DNA of 64,000 nucleotides, taken from NCBI GenBank assembly GCA_013359135.1, contig JABWCN010000010.1, forward strand, positions 1 to 64,000, read 5' to 3'. The DNA comes from Pseudobdellovibrionaceae bacterium (GTDB lineage: Bacteria; Bdellovibrionota; Bdellovibrionia; Bdellovibrionales; Bdellovibrionaceae). Made by a program: the position numbers and the translations under genes. Of the stretch, positions 8,182-17,082 are shown piece after piece; positions within the stretch are counted from its first letter, which is position 1, and the number at the start of each line of letters is the position of its first letter. The notes beneath the pieces are model-generated. The model was not told the origin of the DNA. It made no database searches and was given only the letters and a program-made list of their open reading frames with translations.

Positions 8182-9047
8182 TTCCTAAAGAGGTAATAAA
8201 AAAAGTTAAACTTATAGAAATTCAGACCCGAAAAATGGTGAATAACGTTTTTGCTGGTGAATATCATACCCACTTTAAGGGGCAGGGGATGACGTTTTCT
8301 GATTTTCGAGAGTATGTACCCGGAGATGATATTCGAACTATTTCTTGGCCATTAACAGCAAGAACGGGAAAAACTTTTATTAAAACTTTTGAAGAAGAAA
8401 GAGAACTCACTATCATACTAGCTGTTGATGTGAGTGGCTCAACAGATTTTGGCACCGGTTTGAACTTTAAGGGTGAAATTATCATATATCTTTCGGCATT
8501 GCTTGCTTATGCAGCTGAAAGAAATAAGGATCAAGTGGGTTTAGTTTTGTTTTCTGATCATGTAGAACACTTTATTCCTCCCAAAAAAGGTCGTGGGCAT
8601 TTGCAGCGCATGCTTAGAGATTTACTGTATTTTAAGCCAAAGCATAACAAAACCAAAATTTCTTCTTGTGCGCAGTTCCTTCAAGGCTTTTTGAAAAAGC
8701 GTGCGACTATTTTTTTGATGAGTGATTTCTTGGATCAAGATTATGATCAAAGTCTTAGGTTTTTAGCAAAAAAACATGAAGTAGTCGCTTGTGTGATAGA
8801 GGATCCCGCAGAAAAAAATATTCCAGACCTTGGGCTGATAGAGCTGCAAGATCCAGAAACAGGGGAAATACTTTTAGTAGATACCGCATCAACAGAATTT
8901 CAAGAAAAAGTTCGTAAAGCTAATTTTTACAGTAGTGAGCAGAAAGAAAAAAATTTAAAAAAAGCACAGATCGCAAAGGTTGCAATTTCCACTCATGATG
9001 ACTATGTACAGCCTTTATTAGAGTTTTTCAAAAGGAAGAAACGATAA
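8178..9047 (+). CDS. DUF58 protein with VWA-like domain
   Basis: The 289-residue protein has the DUF58 signature (FREYVPGDDIRTISW and the following AR) at about residues 37-55, then a VWA-like fold with an AVDVSGS metal-site motif near 78-84. DUF58 proteins almost always sit beside MoxR and Bat genes and are thought to be clients of the MoxR ATPase. No membrane segment is seen, so it is probably cytoplasmic. ATGA overlap with moxR upstream and taATG overlap with the next gene show tight coupling. Confidence 0.9.
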   Translation: MIPKEVIKKVKLIEIQTRKMVNNVFAGEYHTHFKGQGMTFSDFREYVPGDDIRTISWPLTARTGKTFIKTFEEERELTIILAVDVSGSTDFGTGLNFKGEIIIYLSALLAYAAERNKDQVGLVLFSDHVEHFIPPKKGRGHLQRMLRDLLYFKPKHNKTKISSCAQFLQGFLKKRATIFLMSDFLDQDYDQSLRFLAKKHEVVACVIEDPAEKNIPDLGLIELQDPETGEILLVDTASTEFQEKVRKANFYSSEQKEKNLKKAQIAKVAISTHDDYVQPLLEFFKRKKR

Positions 9048-10024
9048 TGGATTTACAGTGTGAATTTATTTTTCCCTTTGATCGAAGTACTACGGAATCT
9101 CAGAATACTGCTGAAGCTCCTGTAAAGGCCAAAGAATTAACTGTGGGGGATGTTTTTTATGCAGCTTGTTCATCCCCAGAGAAGATTACGGGAAACCATT
9201 TTTCACTTCTAGTAGAATCTTCGTCAGCCACAGATAAGTATTTGTTAAAATTATTATCTAATGAAAGCCAAGATAATAAATGGGTATTTAAATTTACTAG
9301 TTATCGAGTTGGCAAACATCAAATCCCAAAAATTGAACTTACAAATGAAGATGCTCAAAAATTGAATTTGGGTAGTTTGCAAATTCAAGTGAATTCTATT
9401 TTAAACCCTCAGGAGAAAGTGGAGCCTTTTGGGCCTATTAGCGGATTAACAATACCAATTCCACTGCTCTATTGGTTTTTGTTGGTCTTTGTTTTGTGTT
9501 CCTTTTTAGTTTCTTTGTCGACTTACTTTTTCTTGAAATGGCGTCGAAAAAAAATGTTGGCTCGTTTAGAAGAGTATGAAATTCACACTAGCCCACTACA
9601 ACAATTTTATAGTTCTTATCGTAAAGTTCAGAGAGAGAATGTTTTTCTTTACGGCAAAGAAGTAAATATTGCTGTAGAACCTCAAAGAATAGTTGAAATT
9701 ATTTCAGAAGTTGAAGAGGCTTTAAAGTTGTATTTACTAAGGAAATTCAAAACTCCAGCTCTAGAAAAAAGTTGGAAGTCTACGATTTATGATTTGAGCA
9801 AATATCACCATGAGTTCATGACATATCAATGTCAAGAACTTAAAGAAATAATCAAAGAGTTAGATAAAGCTAAGAAAGCAGATATAGAAAAAATAAGAGT
9901 CAAAGACTTACATCAAATTTTTGAAAAGGTACGTTTGTTCATTGAGTTTAGTGATAATCTGAACGAGGCACTTATTAAAAAAGACAAAACCTATCTAAAA
10001 AAATTGAAAAGCTTAAGAATATGA
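9047..10024 (+). CDS. Single-pass membrane protein of the Bat operon (DUF4381-like position)
   Basis: The 325-residue protein has a beta-rich N-terminal region without a cleavable signal, one membrane helix (about 140-165, LLYWFLLVFVLCSF) and a helical cytoplasmic C-terminal half. In Bat operons this slot usually holds a DUF4381-type protein of the same layout. The sequence is too divergent to assign with confidence. It overlaps the DUF58 gene by one base and is followed 10 bases later by batA. It probably anchors the MoxR/DUF58 pair to the BatA/BatB membrane complex (inference). Confidence 0.65.
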   Translation: MDLQCEFIFPFDRSTTESQNTAEAPVKAKELTVGDVFYAACSSPEKITGNHFSLLVESSSATDKYLLKLLSNESQDNKWVFKFTSYRVGKHQIPKIELTNEDAQKLNLGSLQIQVNSILNPQEKVEPFGPISGLTIPIPLLYWFLLVFVLCSFLVSLSTYFFLKWRRKKMLARLEEYEIHTSPLQQFYSSYRKVQRENVFLYGKEVNIAVEPQRIVEIISEVEEALKLYLLRKFKTPALEKSWKSTIYDLSKYHHEFMTYQCQELKEIIKELDKAKKADIEKIRVKDLHQIFEKVRLFIEFSDNLNEALIKKDKTYLKKLKSLRI

Positions 10025-10034
10025 GTGAAATTTT

Positions 10035-11045
10035 ATGAGTTTAAAAAACCCAGAGTATTTATTTTTATTAATTCCACTTTTTTTATCCTTGGGGTTTTAT
10101 TTTTGGACTTTAAAAAAAAGAACCCCCAGCTTACAGTTCTCCTCTTTGGATTTTGTTAGAAATAGAATTAAAACTTTGAGGATTTATCTTCAATACTTAC
10201 CGTTATTTTTAAAAATTATATCATTAATTTTAATTTTATATGCGTTAGCCCGTCCTCAGTTAGCAGATACTAAAGTTAAAAAAAATGTAGAAGGTATTGA
10301 TATTGTCATAGCTCTTGATATTTCAGACAGTATGCTTATTGAGGATATGAAACCTTTAAACCGTCTTGAGTCGGCAAAAGAAAAGATCAAAGATTTTGTT
10401 TCTAAAAGAACAAGCGATAAAATTGGAGTTGTTATTTTTGCAGGTGAGGCATTTACTTTGGTACCACCTACTTTAGATTATGAATTGTTATTAACTCGTA
10501 TTTCAGAAATAACAACTGCCCAGAATGCGCGTATCAAAGAGGGGACAGCTCTTGGTGTTGGACTTGCTAATGCAGTTGCAAGATTGAAAGACTCTCAAGC
10601 AAAAACACGAATTGTGGTTTTTATGACTGATGGAGAAAATAACAGCGGCACTATTGATCCAGAAACAGGATTAGAATTAGCTAAGGGCTATGGGTTAAAA
10701 ATTTATTCGATAGGAATTGGTAAGGATGGTCCTACTCGTATTCCTGTCTATACTAGGGATTTTATGGGTAATAAAATAAAAACCTATCAACCTTTTGAGT
10801 CAACAGTTAATGAAGATCTTTTACAAAAAATGGCCAGTGAAACTGGAGGTAAATACTTCAGGGCTTCAAAAGAAGATTCTTTAAAAGGTATTTTTGATGA
10901 GATTGATAAGTTAGAAAAAACAAAGATGGATGTTAACAAATACACCAAGTACACTGAACTTTTTCAAAGGTATTTATTTTGGGCCATTATTTTTTATCTA
11001 GGATCATGGATATTGAGTCTAACTTGGCTTAGAAAAGGACCATAG
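10035..11045 (+). CDS. batA: BatA: membrane-anchored von Willebrand A protein
   Basis: The 336-residue protein has two N-terminal membrane helices (about 8-26 and 53-73), a periplasmic VWA domain with MIDAS motif D95-I-S97-D-S99, an EGTALG loop and a TDGEN loop near 197, and a C-terminal membrane helix (about 312-332). This is the canonical BatA layout. Bat proteins were named for Bacteroides aerotolerance and are thought to build an envelope stress-protection complex through metal-dependent VWA contacts. One base separates it from batB. Confidence 0.9.
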   Translation: MSLKNPEYLFLLIPLFLSLGFYFWTLKKRTPSLQFSSLDFVRNRIKTLRIYLQYLPLFLKIISLILILYALARPQLADTKVKKNVEGIDIVIALDISDSMLIEDMKPLNRLESAKEKIKDFVSKRTSDKIGVVIFAGEAFTLVPPTLDYELLLTRISEITTAQNARIKEGTALGVGLANAVARLKDSQAKTRIVVFMTDGENNSGTIDPETGLELAKGYGLKIYSIGIGKDGPTRIPVYTRDFMGNKIKTYQPFESTVNEDLLQKMASETGGKYFRASKEDSLKGIFDEIDKLEKTKMDVNKYTKYTELFQRYLFWAIIFYLGSWILSLTWLRKGP

Positions 11046-11046
11046 A

Positions 11047-12108
11047 ATGCGATTTGAAAATCTTTCGGCCTTTTGGCTTTTATTGTTAGTACCTGCAATG
11101 TTAATATTGAGCTATTGGATTAATAAGTATTATGAGAAAAAAGTTGAGAAGGTTTTGGGAAAAAAAATGTTACCTTTTTTGACTCAATCATTGGATTTTA
11201 GAAAAAGAAAATGGAAATGGTTTTTACAATCATTGGTATTACTTCTTGCTATAGTGGCTTATGCAAGACCTCAATTAGGTCAAAATCAAACGACCATAAA
11301 ATCAGTAGGTTTTGAAATTATGTTGGCTGTAGATGTTTCGGAGAGCATGTTGGCAGAGGATGTGAAACCATCTCGTCTTGAACAAGCTAAATTAGAATTG
11401 GCAAGATTGTTAGATTTAATGCCAGGAAATAAAGTAGGATTGATTGCCTTTGCGGGTTCTGCGGCTTTGATTTCACCATTAACGAATGATAGCTCAGCTA
11501 TTAAGATGTATCTTGATTCGTTGAGTCCTCAAATGATCTCTAATCAAGGAACAAATTTTGAATCAGCATTGAAATACGCTACAGAGAGTTTTGAAAAAGG
11601 TGGAGTTGGAAATGATGGAAGTAGTAAAGTTACGCGAGTCATATTAGTTGCTTCTGATGGTGAAGATCAAGAAGAGGGTGCTTTGAAAGCAGCTCAAGAG
11701 CTGACACAAAAAGGAATTAGACTATTTACTATTGCTTATGGAACGGAAAAAGGAGCTACAATTCCTCAGCGTGATCGTTTTGGATATCTTAAAGGCAGTA
11801 AAGCAGATAAACAAGGAAAGACAATTATTACTGCTGTCAAAGGAGAATTTTTAAAGCAATTAGCAATAGAAGGTAAAGGCTCTTTTTACTTTTCGGTTTT
11901 TGGTGGTAATCATATAAATAATTTAGTTGAAGATTTCACAAATTTTGAAAAAGCCGAATTTGAAACAAAAGCAGTTATTGATTATGATGAAAAATTTCAA
12001 ATTTTTCTAGTTATGGCATTTATTATAGGTGTTTTAGAGTTACTTATTGGTGAAAGAAAAAATCAATTTAAATTCTGGAGAGGTCGTTATGCAGCTCCTC
12101 AAAAGTAA
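11047..12108 (+). CDS. batB: BatB: second membrane-anchored VWA protein
   Basis: The 353-residue protein has helices at about 7-25 and 57-75, a VWA domain with an intact MIDAS (D96-V-S98-E-S100), a DGEDQE loop and a C-terminal helix near 322-338. It is a paralogue of the preceding batA and shares the ARPQL segment after the second helix. The two VWA proteins are expected to form a membrane complex. Its last 20 bases overlap the start of batC. Confidence 0.9.
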   Translation: MRFENLSAFWLLLLVPAMLILSYWINKYYEKKVEKVLGKKMLPFLTQSLDFRKRKWKWFLQSLVLLLAIVAYARPQLGQNQTTIKSVGFEIMLAVDVSESMLAEDVKPSRLEQAKLELARLLDLMPGNKVGLIAFAGSAALISPLTNDSSAIKMYLDSLSPQMISNQGTNFESALKYATESFEKGGVGNDGSSKVTRVILVASDGEDQEEGALKAAQELTQKGIRLFTIAYGTEKGATIPQRDRFGYLKGSKADKQGKTIITAVKGEFLKQLAIEGKGSFYFSVFGGNHINNLVEDFTNFEKAEFETKAVIDYDEKFQIFLVMAFIIGVLELLIGERKNQFKFWRGRYAAPQK

Positions 12109-12919
12109 TTATGTACAGTCTCAGAAATTTTTCTATCAGCTATGTCTATTAACTATTTTTTTGGTAGGTTGTAATGGGGTTTTTCCAGATTTAAGAGCCA
12201 TTAAGGCTAATAATTTAGCGGCTAAGAAAATGAAAGATCAAAGTTTAAATGAAACCCAAAATGGATTTTTAGAAGCAATGAAGTGGGAGCCTTTTCAGGA
12301 AGAGGTGCATTTAAATCTTGGCACAACTTATGAGGTTCTTAAAGATCAAGAAAAAGCTTTACGTCTTTATCAAAATGTCGAAAAAATTTATCAAGAAAAA
12401 AAGAAAATTTTTTCAGAATATGATTGGGGTATTTTAAGTCCGAATCACTCCCTCATGCTACTTTTTGTATCTTACTTTAATCAGGCTCAGCTACTAGCCA
12501 GAGAGAATAAAATTGACGAAGCTTTAGAAAAGTATCAGCTAGCTCTTTCTTTAAATCCTGATTCGAAGGAAGTAAAAACGAACATTGAATTATTATTGCA
12601 ACAGCAACAAAATCAACAAGGTCAAGGAGAAGGTGATCAAAAAAACCAGCAGCAAAATAAAGATCAACAGGCTCAAAATAACTCTGGAAAAGATGGTAAG
12701 GACCAAAACAAGGACCAAGATAAAGATCAAGGAAAAGATAAAAAGGATAAGCAGTATTCAAGTTCTCCAAAATACAAGCCCCGGGAGTTTAAGGGGGACT
12801 TAAATAAGGATAGTGTAAATAAAATCTTTAGCGAAATTTCGCAGCAGGAAAAGAAAATGCAAACGCAATTTTCAAAGCAAAATCAGTCCAAGGAGTCACC
12901 TAATGAAAAGGATTGGTAA
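12089..12919 (+). CDS. batC: BatC: TPR lipoprotein
   Basis: I place the start at ATG 12089 because GGAGAGG lies just before it and the product then opens with a lipoprotein signal ending LVGC (C28). An in-frame codon at 12047 would bury that signal. The 276-residue protein has TPR-like helices at about 45-170 and then a very polar tail of Gln, Lys and Asp (about 172-235), typical of BatC. TPRs would mediate contact with BatA/BatB in the periplasm. It overlaps batB by 20 bases and batD by 17. Confidence 0.85.
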   Translation: MQLLKSNYVQSQKFFYQLCLLTIFLVGCNGVFPDLRAIKANNLAAKKMKDQSLNETQNGFLEAMKWEPFQEEVHLNLGTTYEVLKDQEKALRLYQNVEKIYQEKKKIFSEYDWGILSPNHSLMLLFVSYFNQAQLLARENKIDEALEKYQLALSLNPDSKEVKTNIELLLQQQQNQQGQGEGDQKNQQQNKDQQAQNNSGKDGKDQNKDQDKDQGKDKKDKQYSSSPKYKPREFKGDLNKDSVNKIFSEISQQEKKMQTQFSKQNQSKESPNEKDW

Positions 12920-14885
12920 ATTCAACTTTATTTTTCTTTTATTAGTAAGCTTTAGAAGCTTTTCACAAGTTGTTGTTCAGGCGGAAGTCTCAAGTAGTAA
13001 AGTGGGACTCAGCCAGCCATTCGAACTTGAAGTTAGTATTAGCACTTCTTCTCAGGCTGATATTTCAAAGCCAACACCGCCATCACTGAGCTCTCTGCAA
13101 ATTATAGGTTCAAGTCAGAGGACTCAGATTTCGACAAGAATGCAGCCGGGTCAAAATGGAATGGAATATGTGACTCAGAAAACCATGCAGTATAGTTATC
13201 AAATATTACCAACGCAATTGGGAAAGCAGATTATCAGTTCTTTCTCTGTGAATGTGGATGGTAAAGAGTATAAAACATCTCCTATTCAAATAGAGGTTGT
13301 AAAAGCGGTCTCTTCAGGAAGCAAAAATCAATTTGGGCAAAACCCAAGGACTCAAAAAAAAGGACAGCGCGTATCTCCTTTTGATGAGGAAGAGGATCCA
13401 TTTGCTCAGATGGATAGGATTGAAGAAGAAATGTTTAATCAATTACTAAAAAGAAGAGGACTGACAAACCCATTTAATAATCAAGAAGAAGAAGTTGGAC
13501 CTTCGGGAGCACCTAACAAAGAGCCCGAGTTTAGATCAATGCCAAAAAATCAAGATGAAGCTTTTTTTATTCAAGTTGAAGCTGACAAAACAGAAGTTTA
13601 TGAGGGGGAGCAAATTGTTGTTAGTTGGTACCTGATGACTCGTGGGCAAATTGAAAGTCTTGATAGAACTAAATTTCCCGACCTTAAAGGGTTTTGGAAG
13701 GAGATAATTGAGGAAGTTCCAGCTATTCAGTTTTATCAAGAAGTGGTGAATGGCGTACCATATAAGAAAGCTTTACTAGCGCGACATGCACTTTTTCCTT
13801 TAAAAGCAGGAGAAACGGTTATTGATGAGTTTAAAATTAAATCTAGAGTCAGAACAATGGACCATGGCTTTGGATTTAATGGCAAGTCTTATGAGTATAC
13901 CAAATCTTCACAGCGTGTGAAAATAAAGGTGAAACCTCTTCCTTTAGAAGGCCGCCCAATTAACTTTACAGGTGCTGTTGGTAAGTTTCAAATAAAGTCT
14001 TCTATTGAAGGTGGTGATATAGTAGCTCATCAGCCATTAAAAATGAAAATTAGATTTGAAGGCTTTGGAAATGCAAAGGGACTAGAGTTGCCAAGTATTA
14101 ATTGGCCTGAAGGATTAGAGCTTTTTGAAGTTAAGAATGATGCCAAATATCTAAAAAATGGACAGAGCTACAAAGAGTTTGAACTTATTTTAATTCCTAG
14201 AAAAGAAGGACCTTTAATAATTCCATCAATTGAATCTAGCTTTTTTAATCCAGAAACTGGAAAGTATTATACAGAAAAAACTCAAGAGATTCCAATAACT
14301 GTACAACCCGGAAATCAAGGTGCTGTGGCTGATAAGTTTAGAATTGGTGATAGCAGTAAAAAAAATCATGGTATTGAGAAAAGTCAAAGTCTGCCATTAC
14401 CCATACCTGAAATAAAAGGATACGAGAGAAGTGAATCCACATTAGGAGTAGTATGGCTTGTAGTGTATTTTTTAATTTTAATTTTTTTCTTTTTGTTTTC
14501 TATTTTTTCTTTTGGATGGTTTAAAGAAAGGAAAAATTTTAGAAAAGAATTACTTAGAAGAATACACTTATTAGAAGCTAATTGGAACAAAAGACAGAGT
14601 AAGGATAATTATATTGAAGTCACTAACTTATTTTATTTTGTTTTTGGAGCTCTAGCCGGTGAAGGTGGCGGATCAATGGAGATTGCTAAACTTATAGATA
14701 AGGTTCCAGCTAGTTTAAGACGAAAATATGAAAAAGAAATTATGGAGCAGTTTGAATATTTTCAAATGTTGAGTTTTGCTCCAGATCATATGACAAGTGA
14801 TTTAGAGAAAAATACACAAGTAAAGAATCAATTTGATAAAGTTAAAAAGTTATTACTAAATTGTGTGGATTTTAAAAATGCTTAA
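12903..14885 (+). CDS. batD: BatD: oxygen-tolerance/Bat complex membrane protein
   Basis: The 660-residue protein has a signal peptide (1-21), a large beta-rich periplasmic region of repeated immunoglobulin-like folds, one membrane helix (about 514-538) and a cytoplasmic helical tail. That layout and the operon position identify BatD. A strongly charged insert around 135-200 is likely disordered. It is thought to be the large scaffold of the Bat envelope complex. The stop overlaps the following transglycosylase start by eight bases, so the two are translationally linked. Confidence 0.87.
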   Translation: MKRIGKFNFIFLLLVSFRSFSQVVVQAEVSSSKVGLSQPFELEVSISTSSQADISKPTPPSLSSLQIIGSSQRTQISTRMQPGQNGMEYVTQKTMQYSYQILPTQLGKQIISSFSVNVDGKEYKTSPIQIEVVKAVSSGSKNQFGQNPRTQKKGQRVSPFDEEEDPFAQMDRIEEEMFNQLLKRRGLTNPFNNQEEEVGPSGAPNKEPEFRSMPKNQDEAFFIQVEADKTEVYEGEQIVVSWYLMTRGQIESLDRTKFPDLKGFWKEIIEEVPAIQFYQEVVNGVPYKKALLARHALFPLKAGETVIDEFKIKSRVRTMDHGFGFNGKSYEYTKSSQRVKIKVKPLPLEGRPINFTGAVGKFQIKSSIEGGDIVAHQPLKMKIRFEGFGNAKGLELPSINWPEGLELFEVKNDAKYLKNGQSYKEFELILIPRKEGPLIIPSIESSFFNPETGKYYTEKTQEIPITVQPGNQGAVADKFRIGDSSKKNHGIEKSQSLPLPIPEIKGYERSESTLGVVWLVVYFLILIFFFLFSIFSFGWFKERKNFRKELLRRIHLLEANWNKRQSKDNYIEVTNLFYFVFGALAGEGGGSMEIAKLIDKVPASLRRKYEKEIMEQFEYFQMLSFAPDHMTSDLEKNTQVKNQFDKVKKLLLNCVDFKNA

Positions 14886-17004
14886 AGTAAAAAACAAAGT
14901 CAAATTTTTATTATTAACACCTTTTTTTCTTTTTACTTATGCTGAGGCTGTCGTTTTGAATTTTCCAAAAGATTTAGAAGGAATGAAATTTACAAACCTA
15001 TATGAATTGAATGTAAGTGAGAAAATAAATAAAAAAGAAACTGCAAAGCTTCATCCATTAAGCCATTGGCGTTTTCTGGAGATTAACAAGCAGTACGATG
15101 AGTGTTTGAGTAAAGCGCCTAGTTTTTTTCAGAAGAATAAAACTATTCAGGGCTGGATTATGGTAGTTTGGTCACAGTGCCAGGTTAAAAGTATAGAAAA
15201 TAAAAAGTATGACAAATTGGGAGTTTTTTTAACTAATCTTGATAAAAACTCAAATCTCTTAGAGAAGGGGCCTTGGAAGAACTCTTTGGTCAACCAAACG
15301 CAAAAAATTATTTTAATGTTTATAAATAATGAAAAAGGGAGTGATTTTCACCTACAACAATTACTTCCTGAAATGAAAAAGTTTATATTTAAGACATTCT
15401 CTGTATGGAATAATGAAGTTAAGAAGTGGGCTCAAGGTCAGTTAGAAAAAGAGTTTCCAAGTTTGAATCCAATACGAAATGATAAAAATATCGTTTTAAA
15501 ACAAGCTACTGGACAAGTTAGTAATGAGTTATCAAATTTAACCATTGAGTCAAATGTAAAGGCAGAGGAGGCATTGTCTGTTGATAGCAAAAGTGGAGAT
15601 AATTTTGTTATTGAAAATCTTTTAATACTCAATAAGAAAGATAAACTGACAAACTTAGAACCATTTCTCAAAAAGTTAAGTATAGATAAGTTTAAAGTAG
15701 ATCGTGAAACTTTATTTGATTTGCTAAATAAAACTTATAGAAAAATGGAGTATGGGCAAATTATACAACTTAGCAATGATTTAGATAAGTATTTCCAGTA
15801 CTCACAGAATTATCCTAATTTTTTAATAATGGTAGCTAGATCATACCATTATATCGGTGACTATTCCAGGGCGCTATCAACATATAAAAGAATCATTGAT
15901 GATTTTTCCGAATCTGATGAACTTCAAGAGGCTTTGTTTAATTCAGGTTTAGTTCAACTTAGACAGAAAAATTTCTTTGAGGCTAAAAAGTATTTTGAAA
16001 CTTTGTATAGTTTAAAGAAAGATAAATATGACATTACTGGTAGGTATTGGTGGTTAAAAACACTTGAGTTAACTGGTGATAAAAGATTGTTGGATGAAAA
16101 AAATAAGTTTGTTCATGCTTATCCCTATTCTTATTTTGGTGTTAAGATTCAGCTGGAGGAAAATAAAAAAAGTTTAGATTTGTTTTCAGCAGAAAGTAAA
16201 TTACCTCATAGTCAGTGGGAATTGATGGGAGAACTTGAAGCGAACTGGTTCAGATTTAAAGAATTGAGTGAAAGAGGTTGGATACTTGAAGCCCAACAAG
16301 AGTTACAAAATTTTACTTTACCGACAAACCCTTTAAATCAGTATTATTTCACTCAAATTTTAGCTAAGGCTTCGCAGCATCCATTAGTAGTTCGAGTTAT
16401 GAATCAGTTACTGGAGACATCACAAGATATCCGTAGTGAAGAAATGATACGGAGTATGTACCCAATGACTTATTTTCAAAAGATTAATTCTGAGGCATTA
16501 AAATATAAGCTAGATCCATTCTTGATAATGAGTCTTATTAGACAAGAAAGTTCTTTTGGGCTTAAAGCGTTGTCTACATCAAATGCGGCTGGATTGATGC
16601 AAATGATCCAACCTACGGCTCTTGAGGTTGCAAGTAAGTTAAAACTTAAAATTCAGTTTCCCGAGGATCTTTATAAACCTGATGTTAATATTCCGATGGG
16701 AACATATTATTACAGTGAGGTTCTAAAAGATTTTAAAATGCACATTCCTTTAGCTTTAGCTAGCTATAATGCTGGTCCACATAAGATCAAAAGCTTTTTA
16801 GCGCTAAGATCTGAAACTAAAAATCTAATGACAGAATATGAAAAGCTTAATGATTGGGAGAATGAAATATGGATTGAAGAGCTACCGTGGGCCGAAACCA
16901 CAGGTTATGTGAAGTCAATCCTAAGAAATAGTTTGGTTTATAGGCTCTTACAAGGAAAACCAGTTGTTTATAAGTATGACTTTTGGCGAGAATTTTTGCT
17001 GTAG
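14878..17004 (+). CDS. slt: Soluble lytic transglycosylase, Slt70-like
   Basis: I choose ATG 14878, which overlaps the batD stop and gives a clean signal peptide, rather than GTG 14863. The 708-residue protein has a helical superhelix of TPR-like repeats (about 290-400) and a C-terminal SLT domain with catalytic E557 in RQESSF, followed by AAGLMQMIQPTA and ALASYNAGP. Such enzymes cleave the glycan strands of peptidoglycan in the periplasm, leaving 1,6-anhydro ends. The coupling to batD suggests that Bat function and wall remodelling are produced together. Confidence 0.9.
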   Translation: MLKVKNKVKFLLLTPFFLFTYAEAVVLNFPKDLEGMKFTNLYELNVSEKINKKETAKLHPLSHWRFLEINKQYDECLSKAPSFFQKNKTIQGWIMVVWSQCQVKSIENKKYDKLGVFLTNLDKNSNLLEKGPWKNSLVNQTQKIILMFINNEKGSDFHLQQLLPEMKKFIFKTFSVWNNEVKKWAQGQLEKEFPSLNPIRNDKNIVLKQATGQVSNELSNLTIESNVKAEEALSVDSKSGDNFVIENLLILNKKDKLTNLEPFLKKLSIDKFKVDRETLFDLLNKTYRKMEYGQIIQLSNDLDKYFQYSQNYPNFLIMVARSYHYIGDYSRALSTYKRIIDDFSESDELQEALFNSGLVQLRQKNFFEAKKYFETLYSLKKDKYDITGRYWWLKTLELTGDKRLLDEKNKFVHAYPYSYFGVKIQLEENKKSLDLFSAESKLPHSQWELMGELEANWFRFKELSERGWILEAQQELQNFTLPTNPLNQYYFTQILAKASQHPLVVRVMNQLLETSQDIRSEEMIRSMYPMTYFQKINSEALKYKLDPFLIMSLIRQESSFGLKALSTSNAAGLMQMIQPTALEVASKLKLKIQFPEDLYKPDVNIPMGTYYYSEVLKDFKMHIPLALASYNAGPHKIKSFLALRSETKNLMTEYEKLNDWENEIWIEELPWAETTGYVKSILRNSLVYRLLQGKPVVYKYDFWREFLL

Positions 17005-17082
17005 TTGTGAATAATGGCTTTTGTGTCATAGCTTCTAGATTATTGAATTGAATATTCTGGCGCCCTATTTTAAATTCATCCT

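Noticed and set aside
12047-12088. An upstream in-frame start for batC
   Set aside because: It would put 14 charged residues before a clear lipoprotein signal. The ATG at 12089 has GGAGAGG at the right distance.
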